Source: Hysterangium stoloniferum
Lineage: Eukaryota; Basidiomycota; Agaricomycetes; Hysterangiales; Hysterangiaceae
Length of the DNA stretch: 64,000 bases
Direction: 5' to 3'
NCBI GenBank assembly: GCA_015178975.1
Contig: WHVD01000009.1
Span: 992,001-1,056,000 of the forward strand
Shown: positions 43,643 to 56,212 of the stretch, in pieces
Layout: every line of letters starts with the position of its first letter
How positions within the stretch are numbered: position 1 is the stretch's first letter
Notes under the pieces: generated by a model
Databases searched by the model: none
What the model saw: the letters and a program-made list of their open reading frames with translations, nothing else
What the model was told of the DNA's origin: nothing
Translations under genes and position numbers: made by a program

Positions 43643-45239
43643 GTGCCGGCTGGCGGGTGTCTGACTGTTATGAATGAGTTACACGTTAGCCTTGGCTTTA
43701 CTTTATCGAGGGCAAAATATACCACTTACTTGTCATAACCGCCAACCCTAGCGCATCTGGTGAGATCGATCGCTGAAAGGAAATTTCTTCTCTCCTACTC
43801 AGCCCCTGCCCATCGCATGGCCGCTCAACACTTAATTCATGATAGTCTGGTTGGCTATCCTGCATGCTTTTATCTGAAGTATGATATCCCTCAAGCCCAG
43901 CTCACCAACTGTTAACATAGAATAGCACACATCTAGCCCCAAGCCTGCACATGGGCCAGAGGCTGGTGTCCTTGGTGCATCTCGTTCCGCTTTCAGCGAT
44001 AGATGATGGTCGGCCGCGGCCGAGGATCCCAGAGGTGAAGAACCCGGCATGAGAGGATAGGGGCCTTCCCATCCGACATTCATTTTGGATCGGAAAGGAG
44101 TGCGATGAGATAGTGCTGTTGATACAAATAAATACATCGATATACAAGAGAATATACAAGAGAAAAGGCCAGACTCTGCCTTGATGTATACGTATGTACT
44201 GCGAAGACTCTCTTGACCAGACATCCTCGGCGGTCACACCGGGAGGATTACGAAATTGCATATGCGTTACGATCGCATGACATGGATGGATAATCCAATT
44301 ATTGTTGTGTGGCAAGTCCCTACCAACCATGATCAGGAGATCGAGAATCAATGAGGACTACCAATCCTCACCAGTCAACTCTAACAAGGTTTATTTGAAG
44401 ATGAAGGCATATTTGACTACATTAATATGTCTTCATCTTCCAACAAAGATGTCAGAGGGGCTAGTTTGTCGAGGTAGTTGTGTGCCGGAGGTAACCTCTA
44501 ATGATACCACTCAACTCGGCGCTTGGGAAATAGGATATCTTGCCAATCCCAAATAGTCCATGATAGTCAATATTTTAGGTTGTGTCTCCATGTAGAGTAA
44601 AGCATGAGGGATGCCTGCCAGTTTAACACGTGAGTTCAATGACATCTATTGCATCACTGATCGTTTGATGCGGAACGGAAGGCTCAGTCTGCTTTTGTAT
44701 TTGTGCCGAGAATCTATTGTTGTTACTTGTTGCACCAGTACCGCACCAGTAGCACCAAGACCATTCATCGGCACTGTTACATTCTTCCTCGAACAAGCAT
44801 CGTGATGTGAATGGTTAGAAAAACACGTGACGTTGCGGTAATGTCGCTAGCAGAAAAATTAATCCTAGTCGCACTAGGGACCTAGTGGACTGGCGAATGG
44901 TATTGCTATGGCACGGCATCCCTCGATCCAACAACGGAGGTGTATAGCTCACTTTATGGCCCTCGAGCCTTGAGACATTGAATTTTATGTTGTAAGAGCC
45001 TTCATGTGTGCTAAACCCATTTTTGTGTCATCTTGACGTTTGATCTGGCGTACCTCACATCACGAGACCGTGACCGATGAACTGGGGAGAATCAGGTAAA
45101 GATTTATGCCACAAAAACAGTTGTAATGGGCAGTCGAAAGAGTACATTTGGCTTCCCCAACATTTTTATTTATTTTTATTTACCTTCACCAGCCTTATCA
45201 TCACAGAAATATCTCTCTTTAGTGGGCACCAGAATATAC
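43643..45239. other. Intergenic, no gene recognised
   Basis: This lies 3' of the glutathione transferase. Frames present are short, without splice-consistent neighbours or known motifs. Confidence 0.45.
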
Positions 45240-46504
45240 TCAGGGAAGCTCCTTCCCCTCGTTAATCGCCTTGGCAACCTGGCTCGTATTCGGCCTATTA
45301 GCAGCATATCTGAGAACAACTATCATCAGCATTCACATGAAACTTATAATAATAAATAATCCCAAGGAATTTGTTGCGTGACAACCCAATCCAACTCACC
45401 GTTCATAACTATCAAGATACAGCGCCTCCGTGCTACACGTCTTCTTGACATCGGGGTGATTCAACAGCCGCTCCATATATGCCTCAAACTTCTGAGACGA
45501 TGGAAATGCGAAACCACGATAGTGGGGTAGGACGTTTGTGGCGCGAAATAACCCTGTGAGGATAATTCCGTGTTGGCCAAAGTTCCACACGACTGTATAA
45601 AGCCAATTACGAGATTAAGAAAGACTCACAAGGCATAGCCATAACATCCGCCCATCCCAACGACTCTCCATTCCACAAGCCCCCTACGTTCGCAGTCTGC
45701 GAATGCTTCTCGAACAATTCAATGAGTTTCTCTACAGCCTCCAGGAAGCTTTTCCCGTGTATGATCTGGTCGGGGGAGGATTGGGCTTGTAGGTAGCGGT
45801 AGAAAGCGGGGACGAGAGTCCGGTTTATGTGGTCGGATTGGAGGCGACATAGAGCGCGGGAAACTGAGTGCCAAATAAAAATGAGTGGAAGTGCGAAAAA
45901 GAGATGGAGGCGGCTCACAGGGATCGGAGAGTGGCGGAAGGAGATGACACTGCGATTTACGATTGGGGAGAGAGTAACTGCGTAGTATAATATGCATATG
46001 TATATGAGAAGAGACAGAAGCAATGAAAAATACAGAACATTTCTTCACACCTAAGTTCTTGCAAAAACTCGATAATAACGGTGCTTTCGTTAATCGCTCT
46101 CGGCGGATCATATTTGTTCAATTTCAACGCAGGTACAAGTCCACGTGGGGACACATCCAACAACTGTTGCGGCTTCTTATAGGGATCCACTTCATCTAAA
46201 CCACGCACAAAAAAACATATCAGCCTACACACATCGCACTCGAAAAATGCGAAGCCCTCGCACAGTACTGCGGTTCGTGTTTCACTGTCAGTATATGCAC
46301 CCCAGTTGTGCTAACAAGGCTAATACGAAACACACCCACCTGGTAGTCAATGCCCAGATATTCGAAGGCAAGCCATACTCTCTGCACGAAAGGGCAGAAA
46401 CAGCTCCCGAACAGTGTAATTTCGGCGGGGGCACTGTGCGCCTTCACTGTCTCAAGCGCGAGACCGGTGCAGCTTGTGTGGTACGATTTTCCGGTGTCCG
46501 TCAT
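45240..46504 (-). CDS. Glutathione S-transferase, omega-like
   Basis: It conjugates or reduces substrates with glutathione in the cytosol (detoxification, redox). Six exons fit: 46,504-46,336; 46,195-46,051; 45,977-45,919; 45,863-45,630; 45,592-45,400; 45,309-45,240. They sum to 870 nt, giving 289 residues plus stop. The N-terminal thioredoxin-fold domain has ITLFGSCFCPFVQRVWLAFE, where Cys in CPF is the position of the omega-class catalytic Cys, and VDPYKKPQQLLDVSPRGLVP with ESTVIIEFLQEL for glutathione binding. The all-helical C-terminal domain has RLQSDHINRTLVPAFYRYLQ, LGWADVMAMPF and LPHYRGFAFPSSQKFEAYME, ending AKAINEGKELP. Introns have GT..AG ends. The first donor (after IDYQV) is a choice between two nearby GTs; I took the one that keeps the frame. 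The gene appears intact. Confidence 0.88.
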
Positions 46505-47604
46505 TTAATGTGAATGGCGCGGTGAGATGTTGACGAAGGTCTGCGAGGGAGAAGGGGTTTGAGGAGGGAGGAAGACCCTACGAAAAAGGTCGCACGTCAT
46601 TGATTACCATCGATCCGGAGTCCAGTCCCTGGGATTATACAGCGACTCCGGCACAGGATGGCGTCGGAGTATTCCGAGTAGTACAGATAGTAAAAGGGCG
46701 GTATGGCACTTTAGGGAATTGGAAGTGTTGAAATTTGAGACTGATCTCCAATATTTTCATTTTTTTCTCAGTTGCACAGCGTTTGAGTTAGTTGTCGAGT
46801 ACTCGGCGCCTGATTAACCAGACGGAATGTGGATTAGTGTGTTCCGCTCAGCGTTTTGAAGCCCGCTGTCTTTATTTGATCTTTGAGTAAATTGACTAGG
46901 CAACGTCCGACTAGCTGGCCACATCAGCTCTCTACTCCAAATAGTTCAGCTAGTGACAGTGGTGAATACCTTGAGAAAAAAAAAGGAAAAAAGAAAAGAA
47001 AGACTAAGGATAAAGACCTTGGAATCGTAACAATTCCACAACTAAGTATTAAAATTCAGTTATCCTCTCATATTAAATGAACCCCACAACTTTCAACATT
47101 AATCAATACTAAGATCCAATCCCCCGAAATCAAACAAAATATCAATAGCCTTCCGTGGTATGCATTGTATATTGTCCAGTGCGGATATTATAGGGTAAGT
47201 ATAATAACAGAAGGTAATCGACGGGACAATGTTTTGGGGTAGATGTATGGGTAACAGGGAGGTCCACATCATGTTGGTAGGAAGGAAGGATGGAGGTAAG
47301 TAGAAAATGTGTCTATGTGGACGGCGACCGGTGACCGGTGTGGATGGTAAAACGTTGCGAGAGAGAAAAAAAGTGTGTCCAGCGTAATGTCTGTCATCCA
47401 AGGAAAAATATAAAAAAAAAAAACAAAAAAAGAAAGGAGAAAAGAAAAGAGGAACGGAGAAATACCCAGGCCCTTAAGGTCAATCAGTGAGGCCTGGCGG
47501 AACGATCCGAATCCGATAGAGATTCACTCCATCCATCCAATCAGTCCAGCCAGCCAGAGACAAACGGATGCACGCTCGCGCGCATCGTTGTTCATGCATG
47601 CCTC
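46505..47604. other. Intergenic between glutathione transferase and secreted-protein gene
   Basis: Holds the promoter side of the transferase gene and the 3' side of the neighbour. Purine runs at 46,974-47,005 and 47,400-47,460. No gene seen. Confidence 0.5.
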
Positions 47605-48984
47605 TCACACGACCAAAACCGCTCCCAACACACCCGCGGCCGCAACTAGAACACCACCACAGAGCGCAGCCCGTCCCGCACCATTCGAACTTGTCCCGTT
47701 GCCGCTGCTCCCAGTCGCCGTCGAGCCTACGCCGGAGCCACTCCTCGTCCCGGAGGAGCTTCCTCCAGTTGGAGAGGGGGTTGTGGAGCTGGGGAACAAG
47801 CTCGCAGCAGAGGCGTATAATTGTGCGCTGGTGAAGGTCGTGCACTGGCTTGACGCAGGTGTTTTGGGTTGGTAGGGCATTGAACTGATGACGCCGAGGG
47901 ATTCGGGGGGTTGGCTGTATGTAGAGACTGCGTGAGGGGAGGCGGGGAATTAGCCGAGTCGAGTGGGTAAAAAGGAAGAGGATATATGTACCTTGTCCGT
48001 CAGAACCTGTGTAGACACCTGGGAAATCTTGGTTGTCGCCTTTGCAGCTTTCAAATGTGCCGTTTTGGTAGGCGGCGGGAGCATTGTACATGCAACCGAT
48101 ACGGTCTATGATAATTGTGAGAAAGAAAGATACAAATGAGAGAAAGGAATATACATACCGAAAATGTGTTCGCAGAAGTGGGCTGCGTTAGCGCCGGCGG
48201 GGTCACACACCTTCATACAGAATATGTCACCGCCAAGGAAACTGATGAGGAATATGTCAGTAGGCGATGCGAAACGTGAAAGAAAATGAGACGTGCTTGT
48301 GCCATTCAATAACTTGAATCAATTTGGTCTTGTCACCGCCGCTGGCAGGGAAAGCATTGCTGTAAATGAGCGATCCAAGAGGGTTACCACGTCCATCAGC
48401 ACCGTGCGGGTCCTCCTCTACAACATCACCACCACGACCTCAGTATAATCATCCCCGAAAAATGGCCAACAAATGATTGACTTACCACCTCCCGAATCCC
48501 CATCCGCAATATTAATCAACACCTGGTCAATTCTCCCCGTAACCTGCACATAATCGGGGGTCTGCATGAACTGCACGCCCGTCAAGGCATTGGGGGGAAT
48601 GACACGCGTGCCGTGGCCAGGCTGGGTACACCACGCGACCAGCTCGCCCTCAGTATCGGCAATAGACGAGTTAGGCTTTTGCGGGCCCCAGATGCAGAAA
48701 TCATCGATGGAGTTCACAATGGCTGTTTGGCAGAGAGAGGTCTGGCCCTGGGTGGTGGAGTTGCATTGGTTGTAGCCTGTTTGGATGCCACGTGGACCGT
48801 TGTTCGTGTCGACCATGTAGGGCTAAAAAAGAAAGTGGATGTTAATGGGTTGGGTTGGGGTGAGACTGATACTGAGGGTTCTTACAATTTGGTTATATGG
48901 GATACGTTTATCTGCGAGAGGGGTTGTGTCCTGGGCAACTGCGCTGCCTACAACGGCGAGCGCGACGGCAACGATGGGATACAT
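47605..48984 (-). CDS. Macrofage-activating-glycoprotein-like secreted, GPI-type protein
   Basis: Six exons: 48,984-48,886; 48,822-48,486; 48,417-48,297; 48,241-48,159; 48,105-47,992; 47,927-47,605. They total 1077 nt (358 residues). The N-terminus is a signal peptide, MYPIVAVALAVVGSAVAQ. The body contains IPYMVDTNNGPRGIQTGYNQ, CQTAIVNSIDDFCIWGP, WCTQPGHGTRVIPPNALTG, VQFMQTPDYVQVTGRIDQVL, MKVCDPAGANAAHFCEHIF and APAAYQNGTFESCKG, which I recognise as the agaricomycete macrof(ph)age-activating glycoprotein family. A Ser/Thr/Gly-rich tail and a terminal hydrophobic stretch (GGVLVAAAGVLGAVLVV) indicate a GPI anchor or wall attachment. Intron 3 appears to be GC-AG (donor at 48,296), because only that donor restores WHNFLGGDIFCMKVC. 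The biological role in the fungus is not established. Confidence 0.85.
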
Positions 48985-49133
48985 GACTGTGAAGTGTATG
49001 AAGTGAAACTGAAATATAAGAGAGGTGGTAGCGGTAGTAGTAGGATGAAAGGAATGGCTGTCAACGAACAAGTTGACGGAACGGAACGTTGGGGGATGGA
49101 GTAAAGTAAGGTTTGAGAGGTGATGTCTTTCAC

Positions 49134-49142
49134 TTATATATG
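49134..49142 (-). promoter_or_regulatory. TATA-like box of the secreted-protein gene
   Basis: TATATAAG on the minus strand, about 150 bp upstream of the ATG at 48,984. Confidence 0.5.
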
Positions 49143-50689
49143 ATGTCGGTCGCTTCTGATCACGTAACATTATGAATGGCAACTCAAATCACACGGCAAC
49201 CGTACGCACCAACCTAGTTTCTCTCTTAAAATGGGCCTTTTATCTTCTGCTTGAACTTCATTTTTCCCCTACGAACTCCCTCAGAACGAGACAGTCTCTC
49301 ATTAGATTATGTCTCGTGCGCAGTTTAGGTTCTTGATCTGAGGCGATGTAGCCAACACTAAGCTTCGGTTCCTGGCTATTTTTCGTTCTCCGACTGTTGA
49401 TTGTACTCCGCCATATGGCGTCCTTGTTCCGACTGTCTTCCCCAACAAACCTAAAACCTACTCGCCCCATTTTGCAGCCTTTTGTATCAATTTTTTTAAA
49501 CATATATGTAGGACCAGCAACTAACCAAACCAAACTTCTTCTCTCCAGATCTAAAAATAATCTTCTCTGAGCGCCAATGGGCTGCGCGATTGTTTGGCGG
49601 GTACTGGCTGTCATTTGATTCGCCAGAATTTGGATCCTTCTAGACCCGGACGTAACACGGATCACGCCCTGATTTACACTTCGGTGTTAAGATGTAGAGG
49701 CGTCCGGTTTCAACAGCCTCACTCTTCAGGTTTCGAATTCATCTTCCTTACTCGGAATATCCGTACCACTTTTCGCGTAGAAAGAATTGATGATACGTAC
49801 AATAGGCGTAACCTTTGAATTCAAGCGCTACAGCTCCACTAAATCACACATATGTGGTTCCACTTTGGGTTTCCCAGGAATCGGGGATCATCAATGACGT
49901 TGGGATGTCAATGACGTTGGGGTGTCATTGACGTCGCTTGTTCACAGTCACACAGTTCTGTCCTGGTAATGTATTCTCTGGATTGTGAATGTGTGCCTGA
50001 TCTTTTTGGGTAGAAGGAGCACATCTGTAGATAACAAGGGAAAGGGTTGACCCGAATGTGGAGCTGCGAATGCATTTTTTGGATGCAAGTGTCATTTAGT
50101 CGGCGAGAATTTTCTCACTTATTAATAGAAAAATATTATCCCTAGAAAGCGGATACCATCAGCTCTTCATAAGGCTCATTACTGGATACTGAGCATTTGG
50201 AGGGTTGATGAATATTCCTTATTTGAAAACAACTATGTTTAATTTGTCTGTTCATTGTTTGGATTCCTTTTTATATTCAGGCATTATCTTACACATCTAG
50301 CAGACTCTCTGGCCTCTGTAAACACCTCATCTTGGTGGCCTGGCATTGAAGAGCTCCTTCGGGATTGTGAGGGGTGACAAGTTCGCATACAAGTGGAGAA
50401 TTTATGACGATGGTTGTGCCTCGTGAATTTTTGATCGCTATGAGAACGGCTTACCTTCATGATTCTATAATATTTAACTATAGCAATGATTAATGTGCAA
50501 TAAGGGTGCGGTGTATATCAATATTTCTGAGTTGTGAGTTTCATTGTTTGAATATTAATTCTCTAAAGTTTCAACTGATTTGGTAGAGGTTACTTAATGT
50601 AATAGGTTTATTATGTCGCTGACAAATTATATAAATCAACGCCATTGTAAAACGGTGTGATTATGATACATGTGTCTTGAAATGTCGAA
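49143..50689. other. Intergenic, no gene recognised
   Basis: Contains a short repeat at about 49,889-49,935 (TCAATGACGTTGGG-like, three units, the last inverted so that CAATGAC and GTCATTG can pair) with CRE-like TGACGT cores. Otherwise nothing supported. Confidence 0.45.
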
Positions 50690-51267
50690 TCAACAAATAA
50701 ATATGCCTACACACTCACCCACCCGTCCTACACATGCAATTTCTCGATTACCTTTTAAGTATGTATGGTAGCAAATATATACTGTGTAATATTGCAACGC
50801 AATAAATAAAACGTCTTCAAGAGTGCGTATACCTTCAACTCCACGATGTCCAATGGCCATGACGGCTTCTGAGAGAATGGCAAGAGTACGTGGTGTAATC
50901 GTGATAATTGTATATTCCCCTTCTCCCGAGAACCCTGGTAGATTATTTGCTATGTATAGCCCAGCTTTCCTTACGCCGAAGAATGAGTTCAGTGAGGGCA
51001 ACTAAAACCGTGAGTCATTGATATAACACCGAAATCTAAATTTATATCTAGTATACTGCCGAGGAGAGACGGTAAGGCTGGGTACCTGTCCTCCTATGGG
51101 AATGGTGCGAATAAGTCGGAAGGTCATCGGCTATGAACTACCAAAATTGGATGGAGTGATAGTGCTCTGCATGCCTATCATCACTTCATTCGGCATACGA
51201 CCGGCCAAGTTTAGATAGTTCTTAACATCTTTGCTTTCTTTGAAGAAAGATCTTGTATTGTTGGGGA
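50690..51267 (-). CDS. Unrecognised small spliced gene
   Basis: Three exons give a continuous frame: 51,267-51,142 (preceded by ATTGCAG, so a further upstream exon is likely), an 8-nt microexon 51,093-51,086, and 51,001-50,690. The product reads SFFKESKDVKNYLNLAGRMP, NEVMIGMQSTITPSNFGG, QLPSLNSFFGVRKAGLYIAN, NLPGFSGEGEYTIITITPRT and LAILSEAVMAIGHRGVEGIR, ending FIC. The smooth, protein-like composition across three junctions supports a real gene or recent relic. The family is not recognised and the start is not defined. It lies tail-side of the methyltransferase and on the same strand, so it could also be a distant 3' part of a longer transcript. Confidence 0.45.
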
Positions 51268-51421
51268 CTGCAATGGAAATAAATTAACAGTTATAAAAAG
51301 GATTTGGAAAGTAGCGAGACAAGCGTCCATATACATGACATAAACAAAGCAATGTATTTGCCAACAAAGAAGCACAATGATGAAAACAATTACAAAGCGC
51401 TTCGGCGTAAGGATTAACCTG

Positions 51422-53248
51422 TTAACGCGGCGCGCGGTTTTTAATTGCTCGGAATACTCGCACATTCTGAAAAGGTTCCGGAAGCGGTTGCGCGTCCCAT
51501 ATATTATCCATTCCTTGGAACCTGAGGACTTCCTCACGCCAATGTTTATATTCGGGATCAAAATCGCAGAAAGGAATGGACCAGTTGAGACCTTCATTAA
51601 TCACAGTCTTGATGTCTATCCTGTCGCGCATGTCGCTTTCATTCCAGTTCCGTGAAGAAATCCATGAATCTTAAACAAGATAAAAAACTCACAATTCCCA
51701 GTTTTTGAAGAGGTAATTGAAGTCGCTCCGTTTCAGAGTAGGATTCAGAACCTGCCGTTGCAAAAAGGATCCGCACAGGAAAGAGGATCACTTAAGAGGA
51801 AACGTACCTCAAACTGCTCCCAAATGGCGTCCTTGGCAGACAATATTGTAGCCATCACCTGATTAAGATCCATTTGTCCGCCAGTGAGCGGGGTTGAATC
51901 CTGATTCATTTCTTTGCGGTTCATGCGAAGCGCGCTCGGGAGGTCAAACCCCACTTCTTCCATACCCGACGGTTCAATCAGGATTTTCTTAATTGTCTCT
52001 TCTTTGGTGCGAACGAACGAGGAAGGAGGCAGCACCATATGATAGAGTGGCGTCATAAAGATGTTATCAAAGCTTGTTTCCAGATAGAAAGCGAGAGTCG
52101 ACGTTGGCTGGGGATTGATAAAGCGGACTTCCAGCATGGCATCGAAGGCTTCTCGAAGAAGAGAATGGTCCCTAGGGTCGAGATCCGCGAGTTCTTTACT
52201 AATACCGACTTTCCCATCGTCACCATCGGCGTCCATCGCGGCGGCATCTCGAGGCTCCACTGCATGCGGAGGGAATTTGGGACACGGAAAAATTGCATCT
52301 TGTTGCCCAGACTGCTTATAATGTAATATTTTGTTAGGAACGAGAAACACATATCCCATCCTCCTCACCTCAAAAATACCGCCTGGCTTCAACACTCGTT
52401 CCACTTCCTGTAAATGAATTTTAGCACGTTGAAAAAAAAGACTTTATCATGCAGAGACGTGCCGCGATCAATGTTACCCACTTCATAATCGTTACTAGGG
52501 GCATTTGGGACAAATTACACGGTCTCGCACCTTGGTCTCTGGAACGCAAAATTCTATATTTCGGCTGTGTATGAAATCAAAGGTGTTATCAGGAAAGGGC
52601 AACCCTTCAAGCCTGTGTTTATCGCCTGTATTAAGGGCTCCGCTGGTGATGCAAAAAAGTAGGTACCCACATATCGCCATGGACCCATGTAATTCGGTCA
52701 GCGAGATCTTGATGGCCCACCCGGCTGAGATCAGGTTGGATATCTGCAAGATCAAATCCAGTTATACGTGATTCCTGGGGTATTCAGGGATAAATAATAC
52801 AAGAAATCAAATCAAATACTACAGTAGCTACCTTGAAGAATCGAGCGGCAAGGATGCACCATGTACCATAGCCACAGGCTACATCGAGCATGACAGGATT
52901 CGGAGGGACAAGGTCTAGCGGAGTGAGAAGTGGACATCCAGTTGCCGCCTCATAATACAAGTATTTCCATACTTCACTTAAAGGAAGTAGTCAGTACATG
53001 CATGACAGCTATTAAGTATCCCACACATACATATCTCGTGACGCTCGGCTATATTTCAATGGGTAGAAGGTTTTGGGTTTCTTTAAATGCCTTTTAGGCC
53101 TTGGGACAGGGATGGTCGCAGCCTCTTCTGACGAGAGGGACCTTGTAACCTGAGGCGCAATGGGTTGAGTTGGAGTGATCGACCCGTTGGTACTAATGGA
53201 GGAGCTTCTGAGGGAAGAAGTGGAGGAGTTCGAGAGGTAGTGCGACAT
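51422..53248 (-). CDS. SAM-dependent methyltransferase (class I, UMTA-like)
   Basis: This is a predicted small-molecule or protein methyltransferase using S-adenosylmethionine. Exons: 53,248-53,031; 52,976-52,832; 52,774-52,671; 52,612-52,531; 52,407-52,369; 52,311-51,808; 51,751-51,693; last about 51,669-51,422. The N-terminus is Ser/Thr-rich and disordered. Motif I is VMLDVACGYGTWCILAARFF, then ESRITGFDLADIQPDL (acidic end of beta 2), GLPFPDNTFDFIHSRN (motif II) and EVERVLKPGGIFE (motif III). The C-terminal half (DHSLLREAFDAMLEVRFINP, WREEVLRFQGMDNIWDAQPL) resembles the basidiomycete UMTA-type proteins. Two spots do not resolve cleanly: exons 4 to 5 lack a few residues usual in the family, and the exon 7-8 junction is off frame by one, so a small lesion or an unrecognised microexon is possible. 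Confidence 0.78.
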
Positions 53249-53967
53249 TTGAAATAAAGTAGAGAAAAGAGATATTGCAGGATCCTACAAAACAAGTGTT
53301 GGAGCACGTTGTCGATACAGAATTTATTACCAAGCCTAAGGGTCGCGGACACGGGGCATATGGGATGTTACGTAATCCTCCCTGAGACACTACGAAATCT
53401 AGCCTCTTGAATTCCGCTCCTGTCGCCGAATCAACCGAAGCTAAACAAGCTCAAATATTTTCATGTGAAATTTTTAAACTTAGCAATAAGCCAGAGTGAT
53501 GATCAGGGTGCCTGGCCTAGGAGCTTCGTGCGAAGCCTCCTACTAGTCGGGTCCTCAAACCTAACTGGGACAGACGCCCAATCACTCCTATGGTGCAGGT
53601 GTCATTATTCAGAGTATGGGCTGCAAGAAATTCAGCAAGAGGCTGCCTGTGTTCTGAATTTTATATGCTCTCGCAATTACGATCAATTTTGCCCTCGGTT
53701 TTTGTGAAGAACTCGGTGAGTGTGCTACAATGATAACTTGGATCACCCACTCCATCAGGAAAATATTTTTTGTCCTTATATACCTTGAATGCACTTGAAA
53801 AATGTTTAAGTAGAATTAAGGGAAATTTTCGTAAGGTTGACCTGGCTTGCGGCAAGGACTTTGGATCTTAAAACTACCTTGAAAAGCCCTGGAATGCCAC
53901 TTACCCCAAGGAAATAGACGTCGATGTAAGGAGTGTTCCTACTACTAAGTGGATCTGTGCCACCATA
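53249..53967. other. Intergenic, promoter side of the methyltransferase
   Basis: No gene recognised. A GAGGCTTCGCACGAAGCTCC-type inverted pair (GGAGCTTCGTGCGAAGCCTC on +) sits at about 53,520-53,539. Confidence 0.45.
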
Positions 53968-54090
53968 AGGAAATACCTTCCGGTCAAGGGGAGTGTAAGG
54001 AAAATACCTTACAGCCAAGGGGAGTATAAGAAAGATACCTTACTGCCAAGATAGAATAAGAGAGGTACCTTACCCCCAAGGGGAGCAGAA
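53968..54090. repeat. ~30-bp degenerate tandem repeat, 4 units
   Basis: Units of the form GGAAATACCTT.C.G.CAAGGGGAGTGTAA repeat four times with 10-20 percent divergence. Confidence 0.8.
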
Positions 54091-54282
54091 GGAAGCTGGT
54101 GCCGTGTACTAAAACCTATCCATTGCTATGTTTATCTAATAGTGTGCTTCTTATTTATTATAGATTGGCATGTGGTTTCCTCGACCTATGGTTCACCTTC
54201 AATGCGAACTTTACTGCTGGAGGTGAAGAGGAGTCGTGTTAATATATTCCCTACTCACGTAGTTCTTCGCAGCTCACCAATT

Positions 54283-54779
54283 CCACAAGGAATACGGAGG
54301 GCCCCGCCACACCCACACCCGCGTCATCCAGGCAATCACGGGCCATGGATTCGTTGGCACGTACTACCACCTATTTCTCCCTGACCTCCCCTCATCCTGC
54401 CCCTGTGGCACATCAGACATTCAGTTTCGCCTTCACATACTATCTGAGTGCCCCCTCTACGAGGAACACCGCCGCCTCCTACTCGCCGCCTCTCAGGACC
54501 TGTCCCCCTCCGCCATCCTCAGAACCCACAAAGGGCTCACTGCCCTAGCAAAGTTCATCGACGCCTCCAACGCCTTTGGCAAGTCGTAGCCCCCTTGGTT
54601 TTTATCTCTCCCTCTCCTTCTTTCCCCCTCCCTACAATTGACCTTCATACCCACACCTACTCGCCCCGGCATCTACTTATATTTCTCTACCTACCATTAT
54701 GGCCCCTGTTCCCAACCGCTATGTACCTTAGTTGTGCGACGCGGTATATAAATGTATTTAAAAAAATAAAAATAAAAAC
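54283..54779 (+). mobile_element. 5'-truncated LINE (non-LTR retrotransposon) 3' end
   Basis: An open frame from about 54,283 to the stop at 54,587-54,589 reads TRVIQAITGHGFVGTYYHLF, then LPSSCPCGTSDIQFRLHILS, ECPLYEEHRRLLLAA and GLTALAKFIDASNAFGKS. The C-terminal zinc-type CPCG...H...C pattern after an RNase H-like GHG motif is typical of fungal LINE ORF2 or related retroelement ends. About 190 bp of 3' untranslated sequence follows and ends in an A-rich tail (54,749-54,779). No upstream RT was found, as expected from 5' truncation. Confidence 0.7.
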
Positions 54780-56212
54780 GATTGAGGCACGTAATCTATG
54801 TCTTTGACAATGCTCAGTCTTTGACTGTGTGCATCTGTAGACGTTTTGATTGATCTGGTTTTCACTGTCTAGACCTGCGTGAACATCCTTCGTACCCTTT
54901 TGTATGTATATACTTACATACCTTATTAGACCTGTACTTGAGCGCTCTTACATATCAAATATACATTATTTGCCATTTTCTTCTTACTCCGGCTTGGAGC
55001 CCTTGAAATCAATATGTTGCCTTAAATTACATGAATTGCACTTGCAGTAAAAAATTTCAAGTGCATTTCAAGTGCGAAATGCTGGCTTATTCACCTTACT
55101 TACCTTAAATATGATTAAGTGCAATAAGGGAGATCAAGTACCGAAAACATTTTCCTGATGTCAAGGGAGTGGGCCGTTGATCCTTATGAATATCAACAAC
55201 TAATCCAGTTTGCTAATATTTCATGAGTTGCAAATACACTCTAATATGGTGCATCTGTAGACTTCAAAATGAACAGCAAAATACAGGTGACTGTCTAAGT
55301 GAAGCCCTCCATGTTGACGCAGGGGGGTTATACGTCGGTACACGGTGGACGTGAACAAAAGCGTTAACATTACTAAGCCACGGTACAGAACTATTTTAGC
55401 GCGAAATATGCTAGGACCCACAAGTGTCATCATGTTGAGATTATTACCGAACGGCCAAAACTTCAACACTCCATTAGCTGACATGTGTCGGGATACGTCT
55501 TGCTGCGCTGATAAGGATGATATATAACAGGTGAGATATGATAGCCTTTTCCCCTTCTTGCCGGAGTGCAATGTCTGAGTCGAAAGGGAACCTTATGAGA
55601 CGGGAGAAAAACCCGCCTCCTTGTATATCATTACTAAAATACCTTCGAAGTATGCACATGTAAAGATTATCGTATAATGTCATTAATATTCAACTGATTG
55701 ATCAGATTATAACGAATAAGTCTATTAAAGAAACCAAGGGAGTATGTACGAGTGGCTTCCCACTTCTAGAACATAATGATCTGCTAGAGGTTTCAACCGA
55801 GAATAACATGCAAGTTAGTGAATTATGGAGGGGAGGGGATTGATGGTATCTGTTAAAAGTAAGGTCGTTTCCGGGTTGCTCCAGGCAGTGTGTTAGACAG
55901 AGTTGCAAGCCTCGCGCATATGGGGGTAACCGAATTGACTTCGAAATATGTACAATGCCAACAGTGTTCAGTAAGCCGATTAGCCTGGGAGGAATTGGCC
56001 TACCGAGTGAACGGAGGGAGTATGAGATCCCAAGAGCGGTATATGAGTCTTATAAAGCGCCGAACCGCCTGGTTCGCATAGAAACCCCATGAAAATGATA
56101 CTGTCATCCGGAGTATCCGAGTCCACAGAGAAGGAGAGGGAGCACGGTATGAAGACCACTCCCTCACAAAATCAGCAGGAAGTTCCGACCATCTGGCAGA
56201 CAGATCCGGATC
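54780..56212. other. Intergenic, no gene recognised
   Basis: Minus-strand frame 55,571-55,221 and others lack recognisable motifs. Nothing else supported. Confidence 0.45.

Noticed and set aside
47568-47875. Plus-strand frames over the 3' end of the secreted-protein gene
   Set aside because: Shadow of the Ser/Thr/Gly-rich, GC-rich last exon.
48613-49104. 163-codon frame on + across the secreted-protein gene
   Set aside because: Shadow of exons 1-2 of the minus-strand gene, which has signal peptide, splice sites and family motifs.
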